From Entomobacter blattae (GTDB lineage: Bacteria > Pseudomonadota > Alphaproteobacteria > Acetobacterales > Acetobacteraceae): a DNA stretch of 64,000 nucleotides. Below are positions 9,039 to 17,307 of this stretch, in pieces (positions within the stretch are counted from its first letter, which is position 1; each line of letters opens with the position of its first letter). Below the pieces are notes generated by a model. The model saw only the letters and a program-made list of their open reading frames with translations. It made no database searches and was not told the origin of the DNA. Position numbers and translations under genes: made by a program. The stretch spans positions 1,839,001 through 1,903,000 of the forward strand of contig NZ_CP060244.1 in assembly GCF_014672835.1 (NCBI RefSeq), in the 5' to 3' direction.

Positions 9039-9112
9039 CGGGCAGTAGCGCAGCCTGGTAGCGCATCAGTCTGGGGGACTGGGGGTCGTGGGTTCGAATC
9101 CCGCCTGCCCGA
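9039..9112 (+). tRNA. tRNA-Pro (anticodon GGG)
   Basis: The acceptor stem CGGGCAG pairs with CTGCCCG, followed by discriminator A. The D arm contains AGCGCAGCCTGGTAGCGC, the anticodon arm pairs TCAGT with ACTGG around the loop CTGGGGG (anticodon GGG), and the T arm has GTGGGTTCGAATCCCGC. CCA is not encoded. It reads the CCC (and CCU) proline codons. Confidence 0.95.
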
Positions 9113-9139
9113 TACTAAAATCGGAATAGATTGTAGTTT

Positions 9140-10243
9140 TTAGCTCTTATGGATCTTCTTCTCTTTTACCCAATTTTTCCACATGAGGTCGAGGGCTGCC
9201 ATAATAGCTGGCCCCAAGAAGAGCCCTAAGAAACCCCAGGTTTCTATACCACCCAAAATACCTAATAACACCCATAGAAAATGTAACTTGGTATTTCCGC
9301 CAATAAGTGTAGGCCTAATAAAATGGTCTGCAGCAAAAACTATGACCACGCTTAGAAGAAAAACAATAAGAGCTATTAAGAAAGAGGAATTGAGGAGCGT
9401 TAAGACACTGACTAAAACGATAACGATATAAGAGCAAAATGGAATCATCCCACCCAGTGCGGTAAGAATCCCAAGTAAGGCGGGGTGTGGTGTACCGCTA
9501 ATGGCATAGAGGGCCCCAAGGACGATTCCCTCCCCAAGTCCTACAAAAACCATACCGCTTACGGTTCCATGAACCGTGATAATCATTTGTTGGGCAATGG
9601 CCTCGCCTTGCCTGCCAAATAACTTGCGGGAGGCTATAATAGATTGACGGATGAGGGTATCTCCATCTCTGAATAAAAAGAACAAGGTCGTAATGGAAAA
9701 GAAAAATAGGATCCCTCTATGGGCAACCTGTGAGCCAATCTTGGTGGTAAATGCTACGATCCATTCTTGGATATTATGAATAAAATAGGCTAAGTCTTCC
9801 GGGTCAGTGAGATTTTTTGTCCACCAATGTTCAAGAGCGTTTTTCCCCACAGGGATTTTTTCCATCCACGAGGGAATGGGAACACCTGTTTGTTGAACAT
9901 GGGTTAACCAGGTGCTGATACTTTTTGTTTCGTTAACAAATTGTACTATAATCCATGTCAGGGGTAGCATGAAGATCATGGCGACTGCCGTGGTGAATAA
10001 AAAAGGGAAAAGCATATTGTAATGGTTATAAAATGGCCATTTTTGCTTTACCTTTTTGTATAAAGGCCAACAGGCTATGGCAAAAATTCCTCCCCAGACG
10101 AGGGCAGGAATAAAATTTTTAATCGTAAAAATTCCAAAAACCAGCAAGATGAGGGTAAGGATAATGCGCGCATTTTGCTGTTTCTGATAATAGTCTATTG
10201 TTTTGAGGGAGGAGACAGTAACGTTATTTTCATGAGATGACAT
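9140..10243 (-). CDS. AI-2E transporter/PerM family membrane protein
   Basis: 367 residues with about seven to eight hydrophobic helices. The N-terminal pair (ILTLILLVFGIFTIKNFIPA, then ALVWGGIFAIACWPLYKKV) and the C-terminal GLGEGIVLGALYAISGTPHP and FLGLFLGPAIMAALDLMWK blocks are those of the AI-2E transporter (PerM/YdiK, old DUF20) family. Members include autoinducer-2 exporters and Na+/H+ antiporters, so the substrate is not assignable. It is convergent with tRNA-Pro. The N-terminal 25 residues are polar and cytosolic. Confidence 0.88.
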   Translation of the reverse strand: MSSHENNVTVSSLKTIDYYQKQQNARIILTLILLVFGIFTIKNFIPALVWGGIFAIACWPLYKKVKQKWPFYNHYNMLFPFLFTTAVAMIFMLPLTWIIVQFVNETKSISTWLTHVQQTGVPIPSWMEKIPVGKNALEHWWTKNLTDPEDLAYFIHNIQEWIVAFTTKIGSQVAHRGILFFFSITTLFFLFRDGDTLIRQSIIASRKLFGRQGEAIAQQMIITVHGTVSGMVFVGLGEGIVLGALYAISGTPHPALLGILTALGGMIPFCSYIVIVLVSVLTLLNSSFLIALIVFLLSVVIVFAADHFIRPTLIGGNTKLHFLWVLLGILGGIETWGFLGLFLGPAIMAALDLMWKNWVKEKKIHKS

Positions 10244-10322
10244 GAAGGAAACCTTAGAAATAAAGCCGTATTAGTTACAACGAAATCAGGTTTTAGCAAT
10301 ATTTTATGAAGATATAAAGGGC

Positions 10323-12446
10323 TTAGGAGTCTGTATGAAAAGAACTCACAGCCCATTGAGCGAAGGCGTAAAGAAGGGCTGTTTCCTGTAAGGTCTTATA
10401 CCTTCCGGAAGAGCCACCATGTCCCGCTTCCATATTGATTTTTAATAAGACAGGATGAGGAGAGGTGGAATATTCCCTTAATTTTGCAACCCATTTGGCG
10501 GGTTCCCAATAGGTAACTCTGGGGTCTGTTAAACCACCCATAGCAAGAATGGGCGGATAATCCTTTGAGGTAATATTATCATAGGGGGAGTAGCTAGCAA
10601 TATATTCATAGGCTAGGGGGTCTGTTAAAGGGTTTCCCCATTCTGGCCATTCCGGTGGGGTAAGAGGTAGGCTCGCATCAGACATTGTATTTAAAACATC
10701 CACAAAGGGAACTACAGCAATAATACCCCCGAAGAGATCTGGTCTTAAATTGGTAATTGCCCCCATAAGCATTCCCCCCGCAGAGCGGCCATCGGCGACG
10801 ATGCGTTTTTTTGCGGTATATTGTTCCGCAATAAGATATTCGGCGCAGCTGATAAAATCTGTAAACGTGTTTTTTTTCTTCATTAATCGTCCGTTTTCAA
10901 ACCAGCGCCATCCTTTTTCTGAACCGCCGCGAACATGGGCTATAGCATAACACCAGCCTCTTTGGAGCAAGCTAAGGGTTGAGGGAGAAAAGACGGGGTC
11001 AATGGCATAACCATAAGAGCCGTATCCATAGAGAAGGAGGGGAGCAGAGCCATCCTGTGGGGTATCCTTATGGCGTGTAAGGGTAATGGGAATTCTTTCT
11101 CCATCAGCCGCATAAGCGAAAAGCCTTACCGTTATGTAGTCCGATGGGGTGTGGCCTGAGGGAATGGTTTGTTCCTTGAGGAGAATTTGAGTGCGGGTCG
11201 ACATTTTGTATGAATACCATTGCCGTGGTACAGAAGGGGATTGGTAGCCATAACGCAGTTCATCTGTATCATACTCAAGAGACCCATCGAAAGAATAGGT
11301 GCCAAGATCGTTTCCTTTACCAACTCGGTGGCTGTTCCCTTTTTTATCTAAGATGGTAATGCGTGTTTGGGCCTCTTCTCTCTCAAGGCAGACGAGGTAA
11401 TGAGAAAAAACTTTAAAATCAATAAGATACCTTCCTTCTTTGTGGGAATAAAAATTTTTCCAGAAAGGACGAGAGGGAGTGGTTATAGGGGCTTCCATCA
11501 ACTTGAAATCCACCGCTTCATCGCAATTGGTGCGAATGATAAGGCGGCCACCCCAGTCTTGAACGTCGTATTGGAGTCCTTTTGCGCGAGGTTCTACACA
11601 AAAGGGAATGTTTAGGGGATGTCTGGTGGGGATCAGCCATGTTTCTGATGTATCGTGATCGTGTGTGGAAATAATAATCCACTGGCCAGAGGACGTTTTG
11701 CTAAGAGTGAGAAAAAAACCGGAATCTTCTTCTTCATAAACCAGATCATCGGTTCCAAGGGCTATGTCCCTCCGATAAACCCGCGTGGAACGACCGTTTT
11801 TATTCCGGTAAACCCAAAAGAGGTAACGGCTATCGGCACCGAAGGTAAAAGCACCTGAGCAGTTTTCTATCGTGGGGGAAAGAATAGTTTGGGTGGTGAT
11901 ATCTTTTACAAAAATCTGATAATTTTCTGAGCCTTGTGTATCTAAGGCATAGGCAAAACAGAGATGATCAGGGCTGTGGGTTGCATGGCTTATGTGGCAG
12001 TAGTTTTCTTCTCTGGCGATTGCGTTGACATCAAGAAGAATTGTTTCATCCTCGTCTGATTTGTCTGAGCTGTTTTCTCCAACGTGTTTAGCAGCAGTTC
12101 TGGGTTTGCGAGCATAAAGAATATACTGACCTTCTTCTGGAAAACGGCGATAATATTCCCACGGGCCATCTGGATAAGGAGGGAAATTGTCTTTTGGGGG
12201 AAGGCGAACCTTCATTTCCTCAAACAGGGTTTCCTGTAAGGGGCGGGTATCGGCAAGAACTGCTTCAGTATAGGCGTTTTCTTCTTTGAGGTGTTGAGCA
12301 ATTTCATCTTGTAAAAGGGCAGGGTTAACCAATATATTTTGCCAGTTTTCATCTTTAAGCCATGCATAGTGATCATGACGTATATGCCCTAATTGTTCGA
12401 TGGTATGATCTTTTTTGGGGGTACGCGGTGCTGAGGGGTATGACAT
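10323..12446 (-). CDS. ptrB: Oligopeptidase B (S9 prolyl oligopeptidase family)
   Basis: 707 residues: an N-terminal seven-bladed propeller (about 70-420) and a C-terminal alpha/beta hydrolase. The catalytic triad is Ser555 in DGRSAGGMLMG, Asp641 in GGLTDPRV and His676 in EAGHGGSSGR, with spacing almost the same as in the E. coli enzyme. Family blocks such as LLYGYGSYG and AIAHVRGGSEKGW (oxyanion region) are present. The enzyme cleaves short peptides after Arg or Lys; there is no signal peptide, so it is cytosolic. It is divergent from purU across a 250-base gap. Confidence 0.93.
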   Translation of the reverse strand: MSYPSAPRTPKKDHTIEQLGHIRHDHYAWLKDENWQNILVNPALLQDEIAQHLKEENAYTEAVLADTRPLQETLFEEMKVRLPPKDNFPPYPDGPWEYYRRFPEEGQYILYARKPRTAAKHVGENSSDKSDEDETILLDVNAIAREENYCHISHATHSPDHLCFAYALDTQGSENYQIFVKDITTQTILSPTIENCSGAFTFGADSRYLFWVYRNKNGRSTRVYRRDIALGTDDLVYEEEDSGFFLTLSKTSSGQWIIISTHDHDTSETWLIPTRHPLNIPFCVEPRAKGLQYDVQDWGGRLIIRTNCDEAVDFKLMEAPITTPSRPFWKNFYSHKEGRYLIDFKVFSHYLVCLEREEAQTRITILDKKGNSHRVGKGNDLGTYSFDGSLEYDTDELRYGYQSPSVPRQWYSYKMSTRTQILLKEQTIPSGHTPSDYITVRLFAYAADGERIPITLTRHKDTPQDGSAPLLLYGYGSYGYAIDPVFSPSTLSLLQRGWCYAIAHVRGGSEKGWRWFENGRLMKKKNTFTDFISCAEYLIAEQYTAKKRIVADGRSAGGMLMGAITNLRPDLFGGIIAVVPFVDVLNTMSDASLPLTPPEWPEWGNPLTDPLAYEYIASYSPYDNITSKDYPPILAMGGLTDPRVTYWEPAKWVAKLREYSTSPHPVLLKINMEAGHGGSSGRYKTLQETALLYAFAQWAVSSFHTDS

Positions 12447-12553
12447 AAGGAGGCTCTGCCTGTTGATATTGCTTAATGGGTTTTGTTCGTAAGGTAGATT
12501 GAATATAATATTAAAAGAAAGGGTACGATGAGGGGAAGATTGTAATATTCCTT

Positions 12554-12580
12554 TTCAATTCATTTCAATCCATTCAAATG
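12554..12580. repeat. Three phased TTCAA motifs between ptrB and purU
   Basis: TTCAATTCAT (12554), TTCAATCCAT (12564) and TTCAAATG (12573) follow each other at steps of ten and nine bases, about one helical turn. The location in a divergent intergenic region would suit a protein-binding site, but no known operator is recognised. Confidence 0.35.
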
Positions 12581-12699
12581 CGGGTGCTTCAGATGAGCCA
12601 CCTCTGAACCTAAATAATGGTAGATCCCTTTAAATTCCTCTAAATAGAAGGCAAGTTTTATGCTTATAGAATACGGTTATCTTAAGATAGGAGCTTTTA

Positions 12700-13566
12700 A
12701 TGCTAAATTCCGATAGTTTTGCTTTAACCCTATCGTGTCCCAATCAGCCTGGGTTGGTTTCGGTGGTTTCTTCCTGCTTGTACGAGGCCTCTGGGAATAT
12801 TACTGAAGCCCAACAGCATGATGATACCATTACGGGGCGTTTTTTTATGCGAGTGGTTTTTACCTTGCAGGATCGTGCTCGTCACAAGGCTCTTATGTTT
12901 GCCAATATGGAAAAAATTGCCAAACAATATCAGATGAATTGGCACATTACGGATAGGACCCGTAAGAAAAGAGTCCTGATTATGGTTTCACGGTTTGATC
13001 ATTGCCTGGTTGATTTGCTTTATAGGTGGCGAATAGGTGAATTGATCATGGATATTGCAGGCATTATTGCTAATCATCCCAAAGAGCTTTACGCCCATAT
13101 TGATATGCAGGAGGTACCCTTTTATTACCTGCCAATTACCCCTGAAACCAAAACGACCCAAGAGGAGAAGCTTCAATCCATCATAGAGGAAACGCAAGCA
13201 GATTTGGTTATTCTAGCGCGGTATATGCAGGTTTTATCTTCTAACCTTTCCCAAAAGCTTATTGGGCATTGTATCAACATTCATCACTCTTTTCTTCCAG
13301 GCTTTAAGGGGGCCAAACCCTATCATCAGGCTTTTGAGAGGGGCGTAAAGCTGATTGGTGCAACAGCCCATTTTGTAACATCGGATCTTGATGAAGGCCC
13401 AATTATTGAGCAAGATGTTACACGGGTTACCCATAGTGACACCCCAGCAGACTTTATTCGCAAGGGAAGGGATATTGAACGCCGTGTGCTAGCACAGGCA
13501 GTGCGGGATTATATTCAGGACAGAATTATTTTGAATGGCTCTAAAACCGTAGTATTTGGTGATTAG
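12700..13566 (+). CDS. purU: Formyltetrahydrofolate deformylase
   Basis: PurU hydrolyses 10-formyl-THF to formate and THF, balancing the one-carbon pool. 288 residues: an N-terminal ACT domain (about 8-85, starting LTLSCPNQPGLVSVVS) and a formyltransferase domain. The catalytic segment has CINIHHSFLPGFKGAKPYHQ with the Asn and His pair, followed by GVKLIGATAHFVTSDLDEGP containing the essential Asp. The start at 12700 is preceded by a purine stretch (TAGGAG) at good distance. It is convergent with the NUDIX gene. Confidence 0.93.
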   Translation: MLNSDSFALTLSCPNQPGLVSVVSSCLYEASGNITEAQQHDDTITGRFFMRVVFTLQDRARHKALMFANMEKIAKQYQMNWHITDRTRKKRVLIMVSRFDHCLVDLLYRWRIGELIMDIAGIIANHPKELYAHIDMQEVPFYYLPITPETKTTQEEKLQSIIEETQADLVILARYMQVLSSNLSQKLIGHCINIHHSFLPGFKGAKPYHQAFERGVKLIGATAHFVTSDLDEGPIIEQDVTRVTHSDTPADFIRKGRDIERRVLAQAVRDYIQDRIILNGSKTVVFGD

Positions 13567-13599
13567 GCTTTTTGGAAAGCGGTAAGTTCATAAAGGATC

Positions 13600-13683
13600 G
13601 TTCCTTTACTTAAGGTGCTGGCCGCCATGTCAGAAACTCAAACTACCCAATCCCCAGTCGTTCCCCTACTTGAAGGGCTGGCC
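13600..13683 (+). repeat. Imperfect 24-base direct repeat, period 60
   Basis: Bases 13600-13623 and 13660-13683 match at 19 of 24 positions. The period is a multiple of three. In the frame of the small ORF below, the copies read VPLLKVLA and VPLLEGLA, and two of the changes are silent. Confidence 0.6.
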
Positions 13684-13704
13684 AGATCTTGGTTTTACAA
13701 TTGA
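13627..13704 (+). CDS. Possible 25-residue small ORF (unrecognised)
   Basis: An ATG with AAGGTG about nine bases upstream opens a frame encoding MSETQTTQSPVVPLLEGLA and six more residues, ending in YN. It overlaps the last codons of the convergent NUDIX gene. The frame is open upstream of the ATG to 13594 and carries a related repeat (see 13600-13683). I do not recognise it; it may be a true small protein, a remnant of a larger gene, or chance. Confidence 0.25.
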   Translation: MSETQTTQSPVVPLLEGLARSWFYN

Positions 13705-14591
13705 GCAAAGAGGGGGTGTTTCTTTATAAGATCGGGTTGAGAATTGCATAATGGATCGAGCATTTCACTCAGTTTTATCGCTTCTGGTGTTGTCGGTTCT
13801 ATAAGGCCATGGCGTATAAAAAGGTCTATCAGAACTAAGTTGACATTAAATTTAAACCTTTGTGTGGTGCAAACTATTTCAGCTACTTCTTCCAGAGGAA
13901 TTAGAGAAAAGGATTCCACCTCACCATCCTTGGGTGTTGGGGTAAAATCTTCAGGGAGATTCAAGTCGTAACAAAATAAAATATCTCTTCTTAACCCTTC
14001 AGGGCGGTCGATCGTATAGCTTATTTTTCTGGCGTAAGTCGCTGTTTGCATGATAGAGGGGGGAATGCTGGCTTCCTCGTCAGCTTCTTTAATCAAGGTG
14101 AAATAAGCATTAAGCCCGGCGGGAATGCCACCTGCAACAATATGGTCCAGTTTTGAAGGGTCCAGCCTTTTGTCGGCAGAGCGTTTGGCTACCCATAGGT
14201 AGGTTTTTCCTTGTTTTCGGGTTAGGCCGTTCATATGTACGCCCATGCCAATAATCCCCAAAAGGGGGAGGGCTCCTCTATCAATTGTGCTGATAGGGGG
14301 GAGGGTTATATCGGAATAGACATCAAAAAGCTCGTGATGAGGTTTATATTGGCCCCTATGTGCAAGAAACTCGCCAAGTCCTGTAAGGAATTCTGTTTCT
14401 GTATGATCTGTATATAAAGCGTTGTTATAATATCTTACCCCATAATTTTTTAACTCATCAATAAGGTTAGGCTCTACCCATCCAAAGGGAAAAGTGTTTT
14501 CTGATACAAAAAATGGGATGCGATAGCCTTGTATTCTTGCCAGATTACACCGCTGAATATGTTGAAAGAGGGCTGATGAATTAATAGACAT
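13695..14591 (-). CDS. NUDIX hydrolase, DUF4743 type
   Basis: 298 residues. An N-terminal DUF4743 region (about 1-120, with FFVSENTFPFGWVEP) precedes a NUDIX domain, the arrangement seen in the C-terminal half of yeast Tnr3, where the enzyme removes damaged thiamine diphosphate forms. The NUDIX box reads HIVAGGIPAGLN followed by LIKEADEEASIP: the KE-x-x-EE core is kept with Lys in place of Arg, but the first conserved Glu is Leu. Substrate assignment is from family knowledge only. It is convergent with purU and divergent from the ABC exporter. Confidence 0.85.
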   Translation of the reverse strand: MSINSSALFQHIQRCNLARIQGYRIPFFVSENTFPFGWVEPNLIDELKNYGVRYYNNALYTDHTETEFLTGLGEFLAHRGQYKPHHELFDVYSDITLPPISTIDRGALPLLGIIGMGVHMNGLTRKQGKTYLWVAKRSADKRLDPSKLDHIVAGGIPAGLNAYFTLIKEADEEASIPPSIMQTATYARKISYTIDRPEGLRRDILFCYDLNLPEDFTPTPKDGEVESFSLIPLEEVAEIVCTTQRFKFNVNLVLIDLFIRHGLIEPTTPEAIKLSEMLDPLCNSQPDLIKKHPLFAQL

Positions 14592-14746
14592 GAGATTTTT
14601 TCCAATTATTTTGGATCATTTCGAGAAAAGCCACCATTTATAGTGCGAGTGCCATCTCCTTAATGGGGAACAACTTGTTATATGACCATGGATGTGGATG
14701 CTGGAAGAGATATAACAAGGGCCTTACGGGGGAGATAGGGAGAAAT

Positions 14747-16588
14747 ATGCTTAGAAATTCAAAAAAAACAGCGTTTAAAACCCAGCCACTTAAGCCGGTC
14801 ACGGCTTGGTCTACCTTATGGGATCTTGTGCCCTATTTATGGCCAAAAGACGATTTTTCCATGCGTTTAAGGGTCGTGTTGGCCTGCTTGTTGATGATAG
14901 CAGCAAAGGTTGCCACTATTTACGTCCCTTTTGTGTATAGTTATATTATTGATATTCTAGCCCATGACCGCACTTATCAGGAGACTCTCCTGGTGGGCCT
15001 TACAGGGGTTATTATTGGGTATGCGTTGCTGCGTATGATCTCCAGTGCCTTTGCAGAGCTTAGAGATGCCCTTTTTGCTCCTGTGCGTTTTCGTATAAGT
15101 CGTAAGGCCGCATTAAAAAGTTTTATTCATCTTCATAAACTCTCCCTTAGGTTTCATTATAATCGCCAATCGGGAGGGGTATCGCGAATTATTGAACGCG
15201 GAACCGAGGCTATAGAGACCATTTTGCGATTGGGTGTGTTTAATATTTTTCCAACCCTGATAGAAGCCCTCATTGTGATGGGAGTCATCTGGCAACTTTT
15301 TAATTGGCGCTACGCCATGGTGATCGTGATCGCTGTGAGTGCCTATATCGTTTTTACTTTTAGTTTTACAGCCTGGCGTATTGCCATAAGGCGTAAGATG
15401 AATCAGATTAATACAGAGGCAAGCGGAAAAGCCGTAGATAGCTTGCTGAATTATGAGACTGTTAAATATTTTGGTAACGAAGAGCATGAGGCCACCCGCT
15501 ATGATGAAGCCCAGGCCCGCTATGAGCAAGCGGCCATTCGTACCCAGTATTCCCTAAGTGGGCTTAATCTTGGCCAGGCGAGCATAATAGCCCTGGCTTT
15601 AATGGCTACCATGCTTATGGCGGGGCAGGAGGTAAGGGAAGGACGTTTTACCATTGGAAAATTTGTTCTCATCAACACTTATCTTCTTCAGCTCTATATG
15701 CCACTTAACTTTCTTGGGTCAGTCTATTCTTCTATTCGACAATCGTTTGTTGATCTAGAACAGCTCTTTTCTCTGTTGGGAGAACATGCTGAAATTGAGG
15801 ATCAAGCCGGAGCAAAGACTCTTCTTGCCCATTTAGGAGAGGCTCCCGCAGCGGCGATCGAGTTTAAGTCAGTCTGGTTTGGGTATCAGCCCGAGAGGAT
15901 GATTTTAAAGGGCATAAGCTTCTCTGTGCCCCCTGGTGCGCGCGTGGCCATTGTGGGGCCAACAGGGGCAGGGAAGTCTACTATTAGTCGGCTTTTATTT
16001 AGGTTTTACGATGTTAATCAGGGAGTTATTACAATTGATGGGGAAGATATCCGCCACTATAAGCAGGCAAGCTTACGAGAGACTATAGGCGTTGTTCCCC
16101 AAGATACGGTTTTATTTAATGAGACCATCCAATATAACATTCGCTACGGGCGGCTGACAGCCTCACAGGAGGAAGTTGAAGGGGCAGCCAAGTTTGCCCA
16201 TATTCACAATTTTATCATGCGAATGCCAGACCAGTATAATACGATGGTTGGGGAAAGGGGGCTTAAGCTATCTGGAGGAGAAAAACAGCGTGTGGCGATT
16301 GCCCGTGCCATCTTAAAGAATCCCCGTATCCTGATTCTTGATGAGGCAACCAGTGCCCTTGATACACGAACTGAAAAAGATATTCAGCAGGCGCTGGATG
16401 AAATTGCAGAACATCGCACAACCATTATTATTGCCCATAGGCTTTCTACAATTGTAAATGCCAATCTTATTCTTACCCTTCAAGATGGGCAAATTATAGA
16501 ACAGGGAACCCATACCGAACTTTTGCACAAAAATGGCGTTTATGCAGCCATGTGGGCTGCCCAAATTAAGGAACAGGATCATTCATAG
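14747..16588 (+). CDS. ABC exporter of the Atm1/HMT type (fused permease and ATPase)
   Basis: About 613 residues. Six transmembrane helices (roughly 40-330) contain the family motif NYETVKYFGNEEHE. The ATPase has Walker A GPTGAGKSTISRLL, the Q loop VPQDTVLFN, signature LSGGEKQRVAIARA and Walker B ILILDEATSALD. This is the bacterial Atm1 group that exports glutathione-linked metal or sulfur compounds. The frame is open to an ATG at 14663, but that codon has no ribosome binding site, while AGGGAGA sits just before the ATG at 14747. The upstream 28 residues (rich in Gly, Cys and Trp) are therefore excluded. Confidence 0.88.
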   Translation: MLRNSKKTAFKTQPLKPVTAWSTLWDLVPYLWPKDDFSMRLRVVLACLLMIAAKVATIYVPFVYSYIIDILAHDRTYQETLLVGLTGVIIGYALLRMISSAFAELRDALFAPVRFRISRKAALKSFIHLHKLSLRFHYNRQSGGVSRIIERGTEAIETILRLGVFNIFPTLIEALIVMGVIWQLFNWRYAMVIVIAVSAYIVFTFSFTAWRIAIRRKMNQINTEASGKAVDSLLNYETVKYFGNEEHEATRYDEAQARYEQAAIRTQYSLSGLNLGQASIIALALMATMLMAGQEVREGRFTIGKFVLINTYLLQLYMPLNFLGSVYSSIRQSFVDLEQLFSLLGEHAEIEDQAGAKTLLAHLGEAPAAAIEFKSVWFGYQPERMILKGISFSVPPGARVAIVGPTGAGKSTISRLLFRFYDVNQGVITIDGEDIRHYKQASLRETIGVVPQDTVLFNETIQYNIRYGRLTASQEEVEGAAKFAHIHNFIMRMPDQYNTMVGERGLKLSGGEKQRVAIARAILKNPRILILDEATSALDTRTEKDIQQALDEIAEHRTTIIIAHRLSTIVNANLILTLQDGQIIEQGTHTELLHKNGVYAAMWAAQIKEQDHS

Positions 16589-16696
16589 GTTTTATGCTCC
16601 GCTGGCTTTGACAGAAATCAAGCAAAGGTTTTTAAAGGAAAAGCGCAAAACTGATCGTTTTTTGGGGTCTTTCGTAAATAAAATTACGCTTTTGTC

Positions 16697-16725
16697 TTGA
16701 CTTGTTCTGTTTTTTTAGTGATAAA
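16697..16725 (+). promoter_or_regulatory. Candidate promoter of rpmB
   Basis: TTGACT (16697-16702) and GATAAA (16720-16725) are spaced by exactly 17 bases. A transcript from here would carry a leader of about 60 bases containing the hairpins at 16752-16786. Confidence 0.45.
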
Positions 16726-16751
16726 CCGCCATAATAGAGTTAGTTGGTTTT

Positions 16752-16786
16752 GCCGAGTAATACACCTCGGCTAGAATAATCCGAGG
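16752..16786 (+). promoter_or_regulatory. rpmB leader with two alternative hairpins
   Basis: GCCGAG (16752-16757) can pair with CTCGGC (16766-16771). The overlapping CCTCGG (16765-16770) can instead pair with CCGAGG (16781-16786), which covers the start of the ribosome binding site GAGGAAGG (16783-16790). The two cannot form at once, so the leader could switch rpmB translation. Sequence shows the pairing; regulation is inferred. Confidence 0.45.
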
Positions 16787-16794
16787 AAGGTATT

Positions 16795-17097
16795 ATGTCC
16801 CGCCGTTGCCAGATATCAGGTAAGGCTGTGTTGAGTGGTAACAACGTCAGCCATGCCAATAATAAAACCCGCAGACGTTTCCTGCCTAATTTACATGAAA
16901 CATCTGTTTATTCAGATATATTGTCTGCTTCAATTAAGCTTCGCGTTACAACACATGGCTTGCGCACTATTGAGCATAACGGGGGGTTGGATTCATTCCT
17001 GCTTTCTACCCCTAACCGTAAGCTGCCCTTAGCGGCCCAGGTGATCAAGCGTCGTATTCGTCGTGCTCAGGAGAAAAAGGCTCAAGCCGCAGGGTAG
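16795..17097 (+). CDS. rpmB: 50S ribosomal protein L28
   Basis: 100 residues starting [21 protein letters not shown], followed by [19 protein letters not shown], which is the L28 pattern in alphaproteobacteria, and ending with the basic tail [14 protein letters not shown]28 is needed for late 50S assembly. The start is preceded by GAGGAAGG at a good distance. L33 (rpmG) is not beside it, as is usual in this group. The leader has possible switching hairpins. Confidence 0.95.
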   Translation: MSRRCQISGKAVLSGNNVSHANNKTRRRFLPNLHETSVYSDILSASIKLRVTTHGLRTIEHNGGLDSFLLSTPNRKLPLAAQVIKRRIRRAQEKKAQAAG

Positions 17098-17114
17098 AGA
17101 CCGCATTTGGTTCT

Positions 17115-17146
17115 ATAAACCTGTAAAGCCCATAAACCTGTAAAGC
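17115..17146. repeat. Tandem 15-base direct repeat after rpmB
   Basis: ATAAACCTGTAAAGC occurs at 17115-17129 and again, identical, at 17132-17146, with a period of 17 bases. It is noncoding and probably a small tandem duplication. Confidence 0.7.
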
Positions 17147-17250
17147 ATTGAAACCAGAAGGTAGATAGAAATGTTCTGTTGTTTTCATCGGAATTTTAAT
17201 ATTTGAATATCTTTCTGGGTTGATAGTGAAAAAAATATTTTGTTTTTACA

Positions 17251-17293
17251 GGCGCGAAAAGATAGACTCCTTCTTCGCGCCTTATTCTTTTTT
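17251..17293 (+). terminator. Terminator-like hairpin and U tract directly before fusA
   Basis: GGCGCGAA (17251-17258) pairs perfectly with TTCGCGCC (17274-17281) around a 15-base loop. It is followed by TTATTCTTTTTT up to 17293, and the fusA Shine-Dalgarno GGAGG begins at 17294. This has the form of an intrinsic terminator. Any transcript of fusA must pass it, since there is no room for a promoter downstream, so it may work as an attenuator. Confidence 0.6.
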
Positions 17294-17307
17294 GGAGGTT
17301 TCCCTTC

